A stretch of 64,000 nucleotides of DNA from Flavobacterium aquidurense (GCA_900107365.1 FNPS01000005.1:310001-374000); one strand, 5' to 3'; numbered from the stretch's first letter, positions 34,239 through 43,458 are shown. Numbers and translations: made by a program. The notes: generated by a model from the sequence alone, not told the origin.

Positions 34239-35000
34239 ATGAAAATTATTTCTTATAATGTTAACGGAATTCGTGCCGCAATTACTAAAGGTTTTATCGA
34301 ATGGCTACAACAGGCAAACCCTGATGTAATTTGCCTTCAGGAAATAAAAGCGACTCAGGAACAAATTCCGGTCGACGATATCACGGCTGCCGGCTATCCG
34401 TTTCAATATTATTATCCGGCAACAAAAAAAGGATATAGTGGTGTAGCTATACTTTCTAAAATAAAACCCAACAATGTCGTTTTCGGAACCGGAATTCATC
34501 ATATGGATTTTGAAGGTCGTAACCTTCGTGCTGATTTTGACGATTGTTCCGTTATGAGTTTATATCTTCCGTCAGGAACTAATATTGAAAGATTAGATCA
34601 TAAATTTATGTTTATGGATGACTTTCAAAACTACATCAACGAATTAAAAGTAACGATTCCGAATCTGATCATTTGTGGAGATTACAACATTTGCCATGAA
34701 GCAATCGACATTCATGACCCGGTTCGAAATAAAACGGTTTCAGGATTTTTACCTCAGGAACGTGCCTGGCTGGATGCTTTCATGAAATCTGGATTTATTG
34801 ATAGTTTCCGTCATTTCAACAAAGATCCGCATCATTATTCGTGGTGGAGCTACCGCGCCGGAGCCCGCGGAAATAACAAAGGATGGCGTATCGATTACAA
34901 TTTGGTAAGCGATTCTTTGGAGCACAGATTAAAGCGTGCCGTTATTCTCCCAGATGCCGTTCACTCAGATCACTGTCCGGTTTTAGTAGAAATTGACTAA
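34239..35000 (+). CDS. xth: Exodeoxyribonuclease III
   Basis: 253 aa. The endonuclease/exonuclease/phosphatase fold is clear from MKIISYNVNGIRAAITKGF, CLQEIKATQEQIP with its metal-binding Glu, and GDYNICHEAIDIHDP. The last motif is DAVHSDHCPVLVEID with Asp-His. The family's AP-endonuclease and 3' exonuclease activities act in base excision repair. The length and start fit. It is divergent from olsF and appears monocistronic. Confidence 0.95.
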   Translation: MKIISYNVNGIRAAITKGFIEWLQQANPDVICLQEIKATQEQIPVDDITAAGYPFQYYYPATKKGYSGVAILSKIKPNNVVFGTGIHHMDFEGRNLRADFDDCSVMSLYLPSGTNIERLDHKFMFMDDFQNYINELKVTIPNLIICGDYNICHEAIDIHDPVRNKTVSGFLPQERAWLDAFMKSGFIDSFRHFNKDPHHYSWWSYRAGARGNNKGWRIDYNLVSDSLEHRLKRAVILPDAVHSDHCPVLVEID

Positions 35001-35114
35001 AGTTTGGTATTGTTCTTGTTGAAGGAATAGCAGTTTAAAATTCAAAATTGACATTGGTATTGAATTTTGATATTGTTTGATTATTAATACCCTCCAAATA
35101 AAAACAGAAGTAAA

Positions 35115-36059
35115 ATGATTAAAAAGGCCTCAGTCGGATTACTAGTTGTAGCGATGTCTATGACTTCATGTGTATCCAAGAAAATTTACAACGATCTTGA
35201 ATCCAAATATTCAGATCTTAAAAAAGAAAATCGTTCCATTGCTGATGAAAATGCAGAATTGCAAAAATCAAAAAATCAGTTAGAATTAGATCGTGATAAA
35301 CTAACCAAAGATTTAGAAAGCACAAAGAATGATCTTGCTAAGCAAAAAGCAGATTTAGCTGCAGCTCAAAATAAATTTAAGGTTTTGCAGGATTCTTACA
35401 ACGCATTAGAGAAAAACAGTAACGATGCATTAGAAAGCAACATGGCTAAAAATCGTGAATTGTTAGCGCAATTAGAAGCAAAATCTAAAAAATTAGCCGA
35501 AGAACAAGCACGTTTAGACAAAACAGCAAGCCGATTAAACGAATTAGAAGCCATGATCGCTGCCAAAGAAGCAGCAATGAAAAAACTGAAAGAAACTTTA
35601 TCTAAAGCCTTAAATGGTTTTGAAGGAAAAGGTTTGACCGTAGAGCAGAAAAACGGAAAAGTATATGTTTCTATGGAAAATAAATTGCTTTTTAATTCAG
35701 GAAGCTGGGCTGTTGGTGTTGAAGGAAGAAAAGCAGTTGTAGAATTAGGAAAAGTATTAGGAGACAATCCGGATCTTTCAGTACTTATCGAAGGACATAC
35801 AGATGACGACCCATATGCAGGTTCAGGACCAATTGCAAACAACTGGGATTTGTCAACAAAAAGAGCAACTGCAATTGTAAATATTTTAAGTGAAAACACT
35901 AAAATCAACAAACAAAAATTAACAGCGGCAGGTCGCAGCGAATTTTCTCCGTTAGCAAGCAACGCAACACCAGAGGGAAAAGCTAAAAACCGTAGAATCG
36001 AAATCATCTTAACACCAAGATTAGATGAAATCGCTGAGATGCTTAATAGTATAAATTAA
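35115..36059 (+). CDS. OmpA-family lipoprotein with coiled coil
   Basis: 314 aa. A lipobox (SMTSC, Cys19) follows the signal peptide. Residues about 25-165 form a long coiled coil with many Lys, Glu and Leu (LESKYSDLKKEN..., LEATASRLNELEAMIAAKEAA-like heptads). The last ~120 residues are an OmpA peptidoglycan-binding domain, with VLIEGHTDDDPYAG and KNRRIEIILTP. The coiled coil could span the periplasm between the outer membrane anchor and the cell wall. It is monocistronic, followed by the class F repeat and a terminator. Confidence 0.92.
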   Translation: MIKKASVGLLVVAMSMTSCVSKKIYNDLESKYSDLKKENRSIADENAELQKSKNQLELDRDKLTKDLESTKNDLAKQKADLAAAQNKFKVLQDSYNALEKNSNDALESNMAKNRELLAQLEAKSKKLAEEQARLDKTASRLNELEAMIAAKEAAMKKLKETLSKALNGFEGKGLTVEQKNGKVYVSMENKLLFNSGSWAVGVEGRKAVVELGKVLGDNPDLSVLIEGHTDDDPYAGSGPIANNWDLSTKRATAIVNILSENTKINKQKLTAAGRSEFSPLASNATPEGKAKNRRIEIILTPRLDEIAEMLNSIN

Positions 36060-36097
36060 GATGCTAAGGTTCTAAGGGACTAAGATTCTAAGATTTT

Positions 36098-36132
36098 AAA
36101 AGGGTTCAGAGTTTTACTTTGAACCCTTTTTT
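36098..36132 (+). terminator. Terminator of the OmpA-lipoprotein gene
   Basis: AAAAGGGTTCA and its exact complement (36098-36130) around 11 bases, then TT. It lies inside the class F inverted repeat. Confidence 0.8.
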
Positions 36133-36272
36133 ATTGAAATTCCAATGATGAAATTCCAAATTTTAGTTGAAAATATTCTTAGGAAGTTTGGAATTTGAAA
36201 TTTTTAAATTTGGAATTTACTTTTTATGTCCTTTTTAACTTCTGTAGCATTTTCATTTGAAGAATCCCGTTG

Positions 36273-36280
36273 TATCTTTG
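36273..36280 (+). promoter_or_regulatory. Promoter -7 element of the aldo/keto reductase gene
   Basis: TATCTTTG, an exact TAnnTTTG match, 66 bases before the ATG. The right arm of the class F repeat would be in the leader of this transcript. Confidence 0.55.
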
Positions 36281-36346
36281 AAACTTATTACCCAAAAGAA
36301 AAAAACTTAGAATCTTAGTCCCTTAGAACCTTAGAAACTCAAAAAA

Positions 36347-37384
36347 ATGATCTACACAACTTTACCCAACACCGATATAAAAGTTAGTAAAATCTGTCTC
36401 GGAACTATGACTTTCGGGCAGCAAAATACAGAAGCAGAAGGCCATGCTCAAATGGATTATGCACTTGAAAGAGGCGTAAACTTTTTTGATACCGCGGAGA
36501 TGTATTCCGTTCCGGCAAGTGAGGCAACTTATGGAAGTACGGAGAAAATCGTTGGAACCTGGTTTAAGAAATCAGGAAACCGCGAAAAAGTGATTTTAGC
36601 TTCTAAAATTGCCGGTCCAAATGCCAATTTTGGCTATATGCGCGAAAAATTGGATTTCTCTCCTGCGAGTATTAAATATGCCGTAGAAAATAGCTTAAAA
36701 CGCCTTCAAACCGATTATATCGACTTATATCAAATGCATTGGCCAGAACGTAAAACGAATACTTTTGGACAACGTGCTTTTAAAGTGCAGAATGATCCTT
36801 GGGAAGATAATTTCAGAGAAGTTTTAGAAACTTTCAATGGCTTAATCAAAGAAGGAAAAATAAAACATATTGGTGTTTCTAATGAAAATGCCTGGGGAAT
36901 GATGCGTTTTCTGGAAGAAAGCAAATATCAAAACCTGCCAAGAATCAAAACGATTCAAAATCCGTACAACTTATTAAACCGCCTTTTTGAAGTTGGTTCT
37001 GCCGAAGTGGCTCTGCATGAAAATGTTGGTTTACTAGGATATTCCCCATTAGGGTTTGGAACTTTGACAGGTAAATTCTTAACCGGAGAAGAACATTCAA
37101 ATGCGAGAATCAAACTTTTTCCGCAGTATACTCGTTATAACAGCGAGCAATGCACACAAGCAACAAAATTGTATCAGGAAATTGCTAAAAAACACGGCTT
37201 GACATTGACAGAATTGGCAATGGGTTTTGTATTGCAACAGCCGTTTCTAACCAGTGCCATTATTGGTGCTACAACATTGGAACAATTAAAAGAAAATATC
37301 GATACTATTGATATTGTGCTTTCAAAAGAAATCTTAAACGAGATTGAGAAAGTTCAGGCTATTATTCCTGATCCGGCGCCCTAA
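36347..37384 (+). CDS. Aldo/keto reductase, Tas-like
   Basis: 345 aa, a little longer than most aldo/keto reductases and similar in length to E. coli Tas. Start: VSKICLGTMTFGQQNTEAEG. The catalytic set is visible: Asp and Tyr in FFDTAEMYS, Lys in VILASKIAG and His in YQMHWPER. The loop after it (ERKTNTFGQRAFKVQND) is the Tas-like insertion. NADPH-binding residues are in the C-terminal AIIGATTLEQLKENI. It reduces carbonyl compounds with NADPH; the substrate is unknown. The mRNA leader includes the class F arm. Confidence 0.9.
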   Translation: MIYTTLPNTDIKVSKICLGTMTFGQQNTEAEGHAQMDYALERGVNFFDTAEMYSVPASEATYGSTEKIVGTWFKKSGNREKVILASKIAGPNANFGYMREKLDFSPASIKYAVENSLKRLQTDYIDLYQMHWPERKTNTFGQRAFKVQNDPWEDNFREVLETFNGLIKEGKIKHIGVSNENAWGMMRFLEESKYQNLPRIKTIQNPYNLLNRLFEVGSAEVALHENVGLLGYSPLGFGTLTGKFLTGEEHSNARIKLFPQYTRYNSEQCTQATKLYQEIAKKHGLTLTELAMGFVLQQPFLTSAIIGATTLEQLKENIDTIDIVLSKEILNEIEKVQAIIPDPAP

Positions 37385-37393
37385 ATAAAGAAA

Positions 37394-37514
37394 TTAAACA
37401 CGAATTTCACAAATTGCCAGAGATTGATCTGTGCTAATTTGTGGAATTTTTTATTGTAGTTATTTAAATTTAATCGAAAAATAATTCATGTAAATCTGTG
37501 AAATTCGTGTTTAA
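37394..37514. repeat. Class B palindrome ending in a stop codon
   Basis: TTAAACACGAATTTCACA (37394-37411) and its perfect 18-base complement (37497-37514) enclose AATTTGTGG and GTAAATCTGTG words of the class B type. The right arm contains the stop codon (37511-37513) of the minus-strand gene, so it is under coding constraint at its end. Confidence 0.9.
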
Positions 37515-39475
37515 AGATCAAATTCATCTCCAATAGACAAAGAATCTACTGGTACTGCTGTTGAATCCGGAGCTTTGATTCTAATTAAAGAACGGGCGTT
37601 TCCAGAAATGTAAACTGGCAATTGTCCAATGGTATCTTCCGGAACCAAAAGTCCTCTTCTAAACATTAAGTTTTTTAAGAATTTCTGATTTTTTAATGCG
37701 TAATCTTTCAAGTTTCCTTGTTCATTAAACTGATACATGAACTTACGAGGCTTTGGAATGATAGTGGCTAAATAAAGACATTCATCTACATTTAAGGCTG
37801 AAGGACTTTTTTGGAAATAAAAATGACTTGCTTCTCCAATTCCGTATACGTTTGGTCCCCATTCTATAATATTGAAATACACTTCCAGCATTCTTTCTTT
37901 GCTGACAATTCGGTTGTTTTCTAAAATATAAACCAATAAAATCTCTTCCAGTTTTCTCGAAACCGTTTTTTCACGAGTCAGAAAAACGTTTTTAATCAAT
38001 TGCATGCTGATAGTACTGGCTCCGCGTGAGAACTTTTTAGTTCGGATATTCTTCAGAATCGATTGTTTGAAAGCTTCATTGATGAAACCACGATGTTGGA
38101 AGAACGACGGATCTTCAGTAGTCAGAACACATTTTCTTAAATAAGGTGAAATCTGATCTAATGGTGTGTAATTTGGATTGGCATTTCCAACCAAAATTGG
38201 ACGTTGCAAAACATTCTGAATTATGGCACGATAAACAAATTCTCCATTTAGTTTGTTCAGATTTGCTTCTCCGTATTTCGTGATTCTTAAGTCTTCCTTA
38301 TTCATTTTGCTGTCAAAAACCAGCGTATTCGGTTTGTTTTTATTGAATTTGAAATCCAGTTTATAATCGAAATTTCCAGTTGCTTCCATTCCCTGAAAAT
38401 GAGTAAATAATCCGTCAGGCAACGAAACAATAAAATCTTGCGCTTTCATTTTCGGAATGTTAACTTTCAAAGTATAAACCGTATCTTTTTCAGTATTATA
38501 AGAAACATATGGTTTTACTTTTATTTTATTCAATTGCATGGTCGAAGTGCTGTCAATCGAAATAAAATCATCTCCCAATAAAAAGCGATAATCAAAACGG
38601 GCGTTTTTGATTACAACATCTTTGCTGGCAATTTTTGGATGATTGATTTTTAGATTGGTAATCGAAGTATAACCGTCAATATGTAATTCACTTCCGTCTT
38701 TATCTATATTTTCAACGTTCAATCGAATAGAATCGAAGCTTGCTTTCAAATTATATCGTTCATCCAAATACGGAACACGAATGGCGCCGGTATCCAGATT
38801 GAAAAATCGAATATCTGCTTTTTTGTTTCTAGGATCAGCAAAACCTTTTATGTTCCAACGCTGATCAAAATCTTTGCTTTGAACATGAAGATTGGTTTCA
38901 AGCTGTTTATTGTCTAAAACAAGCTTGCTAATCGCTATAGAAGCTTTTTTTCCGTTGTCATCAATTCGGAAAGTCAGATTTTCTAAATTCATGTCGGTTG
39001 GAACCAAATTCAATAATTTTGAAATAATTCTATACGCAAAAGTGGCGTATTTGCGTTTTTCGTTAGTATCTGACTCTGATTTGTCTCTTTTAAGGAAAGC
39101 GTCAAAGTTGCGTACTTTTCCCTTTTTTACAAACTGAACATAGCCATTATTGATTTTCAAAGTTCCAACCTGAACATCGCCAATCAATAAACTAGATAAG
39201 CTGATGCTGGTTTCTATTTTGTGGATATGAAAAAGGGTATCGGCATTTTTTGGAACCAGGGTAACATCTGATAATTTAATCGTGGACAAACCATCAAATG
39301 ATGCTGATTTTACTGAAAAAGTACTGTTATAATCAACGGTCATTTTATGCTGTACTTTAGCAATGGCTTGTTTTAAAAGCGAGTTGCGAAAAAAGTAAAG
39401 TCCCGAAAAAAGCACTGCTAATACCAGGGAAAGTATTAAAAGTGCTTTGTATATTTTTTGTTTTGGAAAATTCAT
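37511..39475 (-). CDS. GT51 transglycosylase with AsmA-like N-terminal region
   Basis: 654 aa. After an N-terminal membrane helix (ALLILSLVLAVLFSGLYFF), residues about 30-390 form a beta-rich region with AsmA-like repeats (FDGLSTIKLSDVTLVPKNADT). The last 230 residues are a glycosyltransferase 51 domain: TTEDPSFFQHRGF with the catalytic Glu, RGASTISMQLIKNVFL and NIIEWGPNVYGIGEAS. GT51 enzymes polymerise lipid II into glycan strands. No transpeptidase domain follows, so it is a monofunctional glycosyltransferase with an unusual N-terminal half. It lies 19 bases downstream of radA on the same strand. Confidence 0.85.
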   Translation of the reverse strand: MNFPKQKIYKALLILSLVLAVLFSGLYFFRNSLLKQAIAKVQHKMTVDYNSTFSVKSASFDGLSTIKLSDVTLVPKNADTLFHIHKIETSISLSSLLIGDVQVGTLKINNGYVQFVKKGKVRNFDAFLKRDKSESDTNEKRKYATFAYRIISKLLNLVPTDMNLENLTFRIDDNGKKASIAISKLVLDNKQLETNLHVQSKDFDQRWNIKGFADPRNKKADIRFFNLDTGAIRVPYLDERYNLKASFDSIRLNVENIDKDGSELHIDGYTSITNLKINHPKIASKDVVIKNARFDYRFLLGDDFISIDSTSTMQLNKIKVKPYVSYNTEKDTVYTLKVNIPKMKAQDFIVSLPDGLFTHFQGMEATGNFDYKLDFKFNKNKPNTLVFDSKMNKEDLRITKYGEANLNKLNGEFVYRAIIQNVLQRPILVGNANPNYTPLDQISPYLRKCVLTTEDPSFFQHRGFINEAFKQSILKNIRTKKFSRGASTISMQLIKNVFLTREKTVSRKLEEILLVYILENNRIVSKERMLEVYFNIIEWGPNVYGIGEASHFYFQKSPSALNVDECLYLATIIPKPRKFMYQFNEQGNLKDYALKNQKFLKNLMFRRGLLVPEDTIGQLPVYISGNARSLIRIKAPDSTAVPVDSLSIGDEFDL

Positions 39476-39494
39476 AAAGTAGTTTTATAAAAAA

Positions 39495-40856
39495 TCAACC
39501 AAATAAAATACTGGCTACATCTTCAATTTTCGCTACAAGCTCAATTTTGATTCCGGTATTTTTTAAGGCGATTTTATTGTACTTAGATACAAAGATAGTA
39601 TTGAATCCTAATTTTTCAGCTTCCTGAATGCGTTGATCTACGCGATTGACAGGTCTAATTTCGCCTGAAAGGCCAACTTCACCGGCAAAACAAAAGCCTT
39701 TGGTTACCGGAATATCTTCGTTGGAAGATAAAATAGCGGCAACAACAGCCAGGTCAATTGCAGGATCATCAACAGAAATTCCGCCTGTCACGTTCAGGAA
39801 AACGTCTTTAGCGCCTAAACGAAATCCGGCTCTTTTTTCTAAAACAGCCAGGATCATGTTTAATCTTTTGGCATTGTAGCCAGTTGTGCTTCGTTGAGGA
39901 GTTCCGTAAACCGCTGTACTAACGAGCGATTGTATTTCAATCATCAACGGACGCATGCCTTCCATCGTAGTAGCAATCGCAGTTCCGGACATTTCTTCGT
40001 CTTTGTGCGAAATCAATATTTCTGAAGGATTACTTACTTCACGCAAACCGCTTCCTAACATTTCGTAAATTCCCAATTCGGCGGTTGAGCCAAAACGGTT
40101 TTTTAAGGAACGTAAAATTCGGTACACGTGATTTCGGTCGCCTTCAAATTGCAAAACGGTATCAACCATGTGCTCCAGGATTTTTGGTCCGGCGATATTT
40201 CCGTCTTTTGTAATATGTCCGATTAAAATAACCGGAATATTGGTTTCTTTTGCGAATTTTATAAGTTCAGCCGTAGTTTCTCTGATTTGAGAAATACTTC
40301 CGGCAGTAGATTCAATATAATCGGTATGTAAAGTCTGAATGGAATCAATAATGACAATTTCAGGTTGAATGGCTTCAATTTGTTTGAAGATATTCTGCGT
40401 TTTTGTTTCTGTCAAAATATAGCAATTATCGCTATTTGGTGTGATTCTCTCGGCACGCATCTTTATTTGCTTCTGACTTTCTTCACCAGAAACGTATAAA
40501 GTTTTATATGGTAGTTTTAATGAAATTTGGAGCAAAAGTGTACTTTTTCCTATTCCTGGTTCACCACCTAAAAGTGTTAACGAGCCAGGGACAATTCCGC
40601 CACCTAAAACACGATTCAATTCACCATCAGTTGTATCCATTCTGATTTCCTGAGCCGAATCGATTTCGTTGATTTTTAAAGGGCGTGGTGCTTTGGTGCT
40701 GGAGGTAGGTTCGCTTTTCCAGGCCACTTTTTCCTGCTTCTGAATGATTTCCTCAGCAATAGTATTCCATTCTTTGCAGGCATTGCATTGCCCCTGCCAT
40801 TTGGCATATTGGGTTCCGCAATTCTGGCAAAAAAAGGAAGTTTTAACTTTTGACAT
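39495..40856 (-). CDS. radA: DNA repair protein RadA
   Basis: 453 aa, full length. The N-terminal zinc finger is CQNCGTQYAKWQGQCNAC. The RecA-like core has the Walker A motif GGEPGIGKST, the RadA-specific KNRFGS motif and, in the C-terminal half, a Lon-like domain (GGISVDDPAIDLAVVAAILSS, GEIRPVNRVDQRIQEA). RadA helps branch migration in recombination repair. Its start codon overlaps the stop of the esterase gene by one base, so both are translated from one message. Confidence 0.97.
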   Translation of the reverse strand: MSKVKTSFFCQNCGTQYAKWQGQCNACKEWNTIAEEIIQKQEKVAWKSEPTSSTKAPRPLKINEIDSAQEIRMDTTDGELNRVLGGGIVPGSLTLLGGEPGIGKSTLLLQISLKLPYKTLYVSGEESQKQIKMRAERITPNSDNCYILTETKTQNIFKQIEAIQPEIVIIDSIQTLHTDYIESTAGSISQIRETTAELIKFAKETNIPVILIGHITKDGNIAGPKILEHMVDTVLQFEGDRNHVYRILRSLKNRFGSTAELGIYEMLGSGLREVSNPSEILISHKDEEMSGTAIATTMEGMRPLMIEIQSLVSTAVYGTPQRSTTGYNAKRLNMILAVLEKRAGFRLGAKDVFLNVTGGISVDDPAIDLAVVAAILSSNEDIPVTKGFCFAGEVGLSGEIRPVNRVDQRIQEAEKLGFNTIFVSKYNKIALKNTGIKIELVAKIEDVASILFG

Positions 40857-42010
40857 TATTTGGTTTTTTTGGCAAGTGTATTCATTTCATCAATTTTCTC
40901 GTACATCAAATCCTTGTTCAAATCACCGATCGGTTCCATTTGCGAAGCATTTTGATATTTTTTTGAAGCATGTTTCGGATCTCCCATTTTTTCATACATC
41001 AAGCCTAATTCATATTCTCCCAACATGGCTTTTGGATAATTTACATTTCCAATTTCGGCCATTTTTCCTAATTCATCGTAAGCGTTCTTTTTTAATATAA
41101 GAGTTTCTATAATTTTGAAATCACTAATTCTTACCGGAATTTGAACTCCCAAAACTTTAGACATGACACTATATTTATTCTCCAGGTAATCAGCATAACC
41201 TGATTCAAGAACAGCGATTTTTTCATTGTATTCTGCAGAATTTATAGGTCGGTAAACTTCAAAAATTTGATATAAAGCGCTTGGTATGGCATGTAATACC
41301 TGAGTGTAATGTGTAGTTCCTTTGAATACATCATATTTATAATTTACTAACGGATTATTTGCAATTTTAATATTGCTGTCTAATTTTTCAATAGGTTCTT
41401 TAATTTTTTTATTGTCTCCGTCAGCTACAGACAAATAGTAAAACAAAGGCTCGGTCACTTTAGCAAATTTTTCAGGAACCCTAACTTCCATTTTATTTGC
41501 AAGTTCAGGACTGAAAGAAATGTAGGCGTTAAAAAGAGGTTGTTCCTTATATAAATAGAAATTAATGAAACTTGCAGTTACATCATGTCCGGCAATAATT
41601 CTAAAAGGTGCTGTTCGGTATTTTTTTTCAATGTAAGGCAGTAATTCGGCTCCTATAAATTCATAAAAATCGGCTCCTTTTTCAAAAGGAAGACCGGTAT
41701 TCTGATCAATTGTTGTATCATCTTCACGCTCATCATTTTTATTTTGATGCACACCAATGATAATCATTTCTGGTATATCTCCCCAGTAATTGCCGTAACT
41801 TATAGCTCCGGAAAAAGGATCAAATAAATAATCGCCATCCAGTAAATAGAGGACAGGATATTTTTTTTCAGGATTAGCTTCGTAAGAAGCAGGAAGTCCG
41901 ATGGTTATTCTTCGTTCTTCTCCCAATTTTTCAGATTTAATATTGTCGAATTTTTTCTGGGCAAAAGAAGAAATTGACACTAAAATAAACAGTAGGTAAG
42001 CTTTTTTCAT
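40856..42010 (-). CDS. Secreted alpha/beta-hydrolase, esterase family
   Basis: 384 aa from the ATG at 42010, chosen because it begins the signal peptide (KKAYLLFILVSISSFAQ). The esterase domain (Fes/IroE-like) shows YPVLYLLDGDYLFDPFSGAI, then IIGVHQNKNDERE and the GHDVTASF segment. The usual nucleophile context G-x-S-x-G reads G-H-D-V-T, with Asp where Ser is expected, so activity may be altered or lost. The final hundred residues are helical TPR-like (YELGLMYEKMGDPKHASKKYQ). It is coupled to radA by a one-base overlap. Confidence 0.8.
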   Translation of the reverse strand: MKKAYLLFILVSISSFAQKKFDNIKSEKLGEERRITIGLPASYEANPEKKYPVLYLLDGDYLFDPFSGAISYGNYWGDIPEMIIIGVHQNKNDEREDDTTIDQNTGLPFEKGADFYEFIGAELLPYIEKKYRTAPFRIIAGHDVTASFINFYLYKEQPLFNAYISFSPELANKMEVRVPEKFAKVTEPLFYYLSVADGDNKKIKEPIEKLDSNIKIANNPLVNYKYDVFKGTTHYTQVLHAIPSALYQIFEVYRPINSAEYNEKIAVLESGYADYLENKYSVMSKVLGVQIPVRISDFKIIETLILKKNAYDELGKMAEIGNVNYPKAMLGEYELGLMYEKMGDPKHASKKYQNASQMEPIGDLNKDLMYEKIDEMNTLAKKTK

Positions 42011-42213
42011 GATTTGTGGCATTTCAGTAAATTAAAAAGTATTGAAATAATGTAGCAATATAATACTTTATTTGCTTTTTTCTTACAGTAGGATTTTAAA
42101 AAGCGATGAACTTTTGAGTCTGAATCTGTTTTGAATTTAGGCCAAAGAAATAGTGTTTGAACAAAAATAAATTTTGTCAAATTATTGGGAAGATAAAGTG
42201 TAAAAAGAAATAC

Positions 42214-42564
42214 TTAGGTTAACGAATTATCGTTTTCATTAGGGAAAATGATCCATGGTTTGAAGGTTTTTGCTTCTTCAAAATCCAGGGTAGCATAAGA
42301 TATAATGATGATAATGTCGTCTTTTTGAACTTTTCTTGCAGCAGGACCATTCAGTGTAATATCTCCTGAATTTTTCTCTCCTTTAATAGCATAAGTTTCA
42401 AAACGTTCGCCATTATTGATATTTACAATAGATACTTTTTCACCTTCAATAATATTGGAGGCTTCCAGTAATGTTTCGTCAATAGTAATACTGCCGATGT
42501 AATTTAAATCAGCACCAGTTACTTTTACACGATGAATTTTAGATTTTATAACTTGAATTTGCAT
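42214..42564 (-). CDS. panD: Aspartate 1-decarboxylase
   Basis: 116 aa, the normal length. The autocatalytic cleavage site that makes the pyruvoyl cofactor is Gly24-Ser25 in YIGSITID. Lys9 in IKSKIHR and the tail NGPAARKVQKDDIIIIISYA also match. PanD converts aspartate to beta-alanine for pantothenate and coenzyme A. It is separated by 14 bases from panC, which supplies the pantothenate synthetase step. Confidence 0.96.
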   Translation of the reverse strand: MQIQVIKSKIHRVKVTGADLNYIGSITIDETLLEASNIIEGEKVSIVNINNGERFETYAIKGEKNSGDITLNGPAARKVQKDDIIIIISYATLDFEEAKTFKPWIIFPNENDNSLT

Positions 42565-42578
42565 GCTGCAAAGGTAAA

Positions 42579-43427
42579 TTAATTTAATGAAATGGTGTCA
42601 ATCAGTCTTATAGAATTAACAAATACTGCTATAAAGGCACGATAGTTTTTGTCTTTAATTTTGTTTTCTATAGGTAATAATGTGGATTCGTCAGCAATAA
42701 CAAAATATTCAAGCTCAAATCTTGGGTTGCCTTCAAAAGAATTTTTAACAAATTCTATCGTTTCTTCCGGACTTTTTGTTTTGAATATTTCTTTGGCTTC
42801 CGTTAAAATTTTATAAATAATAGCCGCTTCTTTTCGTTCTTCAGTAGTTAAGCGCTCATTTCGGGAACTCATTGCCAACTGATTTTCTTCTCTAAAAATA
42901 GGACAGCCCACAACATTTACCGGTAAATGATTTTTCTCAACCATCTTTTTAACGATCTGCAATTGCTGAAAATCTTTCTCCCCAAAATAAGCATTGGTTG
43001 GAGTAACAATTTCAAATAATCGTTTTACAATGGTTCCGACTCCGTTAAAATGTCCGGGTCTGAATTTTCCTTCCATTTGATTTTCCAATCCGTCAAAATC
43101 AAAATCCTGAGATATTGTCTTTCCTTCATAAATATCTTCTACAGAAGGAGCGTATAAAATGATTTTGTCACTTAAACCTCTCATTTTTTTTACATCCTCT
43201 TCAAGTGTTCTTGGGTATTTTGCAAGATCTTCAGGGTTGTTAAATTGCGTAGGGTTTACGAAAATACTAACAACAGTATCATCGTTTTCTTTAAGAGATC
43301 GTTGCATTAAAGCCAGATGCCCTTGATGTAAAGCGCCCATTGTTGGTACAAATCCGATAGTTGAATTTGTGGTTTTGATAGTTTTTAAATAAGCTATCAA
43401 AGCTACTTTACCGTAGAAAATATGCAT
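42579..43427 (-). CDS. panC: Pantothenate synthetase
   Basis: 282 aa. The start at 43427 gives MHIFYGKVALIAYLK, similar to other PanC. The longer frame to 43457 is excluded because its start lies inside the -7 promoter motif (43451-43458). The nucleotide motif TMGALHQGHLALMQ (HIGH-like), GEKDFQQLQIVKKMV and MSSRNERLT are typical. The enzyme joins pantoate and beta-alanine using ATP. It is the first gene of the panC-panD unit and divergent from the starch-synthase-like gene. Confidence 0.95.
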   Translation of the reverse strand: MHIFYGKVALIAYLKTIKTTNSTIGFVPTMGALHQGHLALMQRSLKENDDTVVSIFVNPTQFNNPEDLAKYPRTLEEDVKKMRGLSDKIILYAPSVEDIYEGKTISQDFDFDGLENQMEGKFRPGHFNGVGTIVKRLFEIVTPTNAYFGEKDFQQLQIVKKMVEKNHLPVNVVGCPIFREENQLAMSSRNERLTTEERKEAAIIYKILTEAKEIFKTKSPEETIEFVKNSFEGNPRFELEYFVIADESTLLPIENKIKDKNYRAFIAVFVNSIRLIDTISLN

Positions 43428-43450
43428 GGCGGTATTATTAAAATTTAGTG

Positions 43451-43458
43451 CAAACATA
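43451..43458 (-). promoter_or_regulatory. panC promoter -7 element
   Basis: TATGTTTG on the minus strand, 23 bases before the ATG at 43427; decides the panC start. Confidence 0.6.

Larger units (their letters stand above)
36064..36334. repeat. Class F long-range perfect inverted repeat
   Basis: The 29-base arm 36064-36092 (CTAAGGTTCTAAGGGACTAA core) is repeated exactly, inverted, at 36306-36334. The 213-base interior holds the terminator of the OmpA gene, class H words (GAAATTCCAA, TTTGGAATTT) and the -7 element of the next gene. Confidence 0.9.

Noticed and set aside
42023-42213. A possible tRNA or regulatory RNA in the gap between the esterase gene and panD
   Set aside because: No cloverleaf, stem or conserved block could be found; the gap appears featureless.
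43428-43457. A longer panC start at 43457
   Set aside because: This start codon lies inside the TATGTTTG -7 element, and the extra residues do not match PanC.
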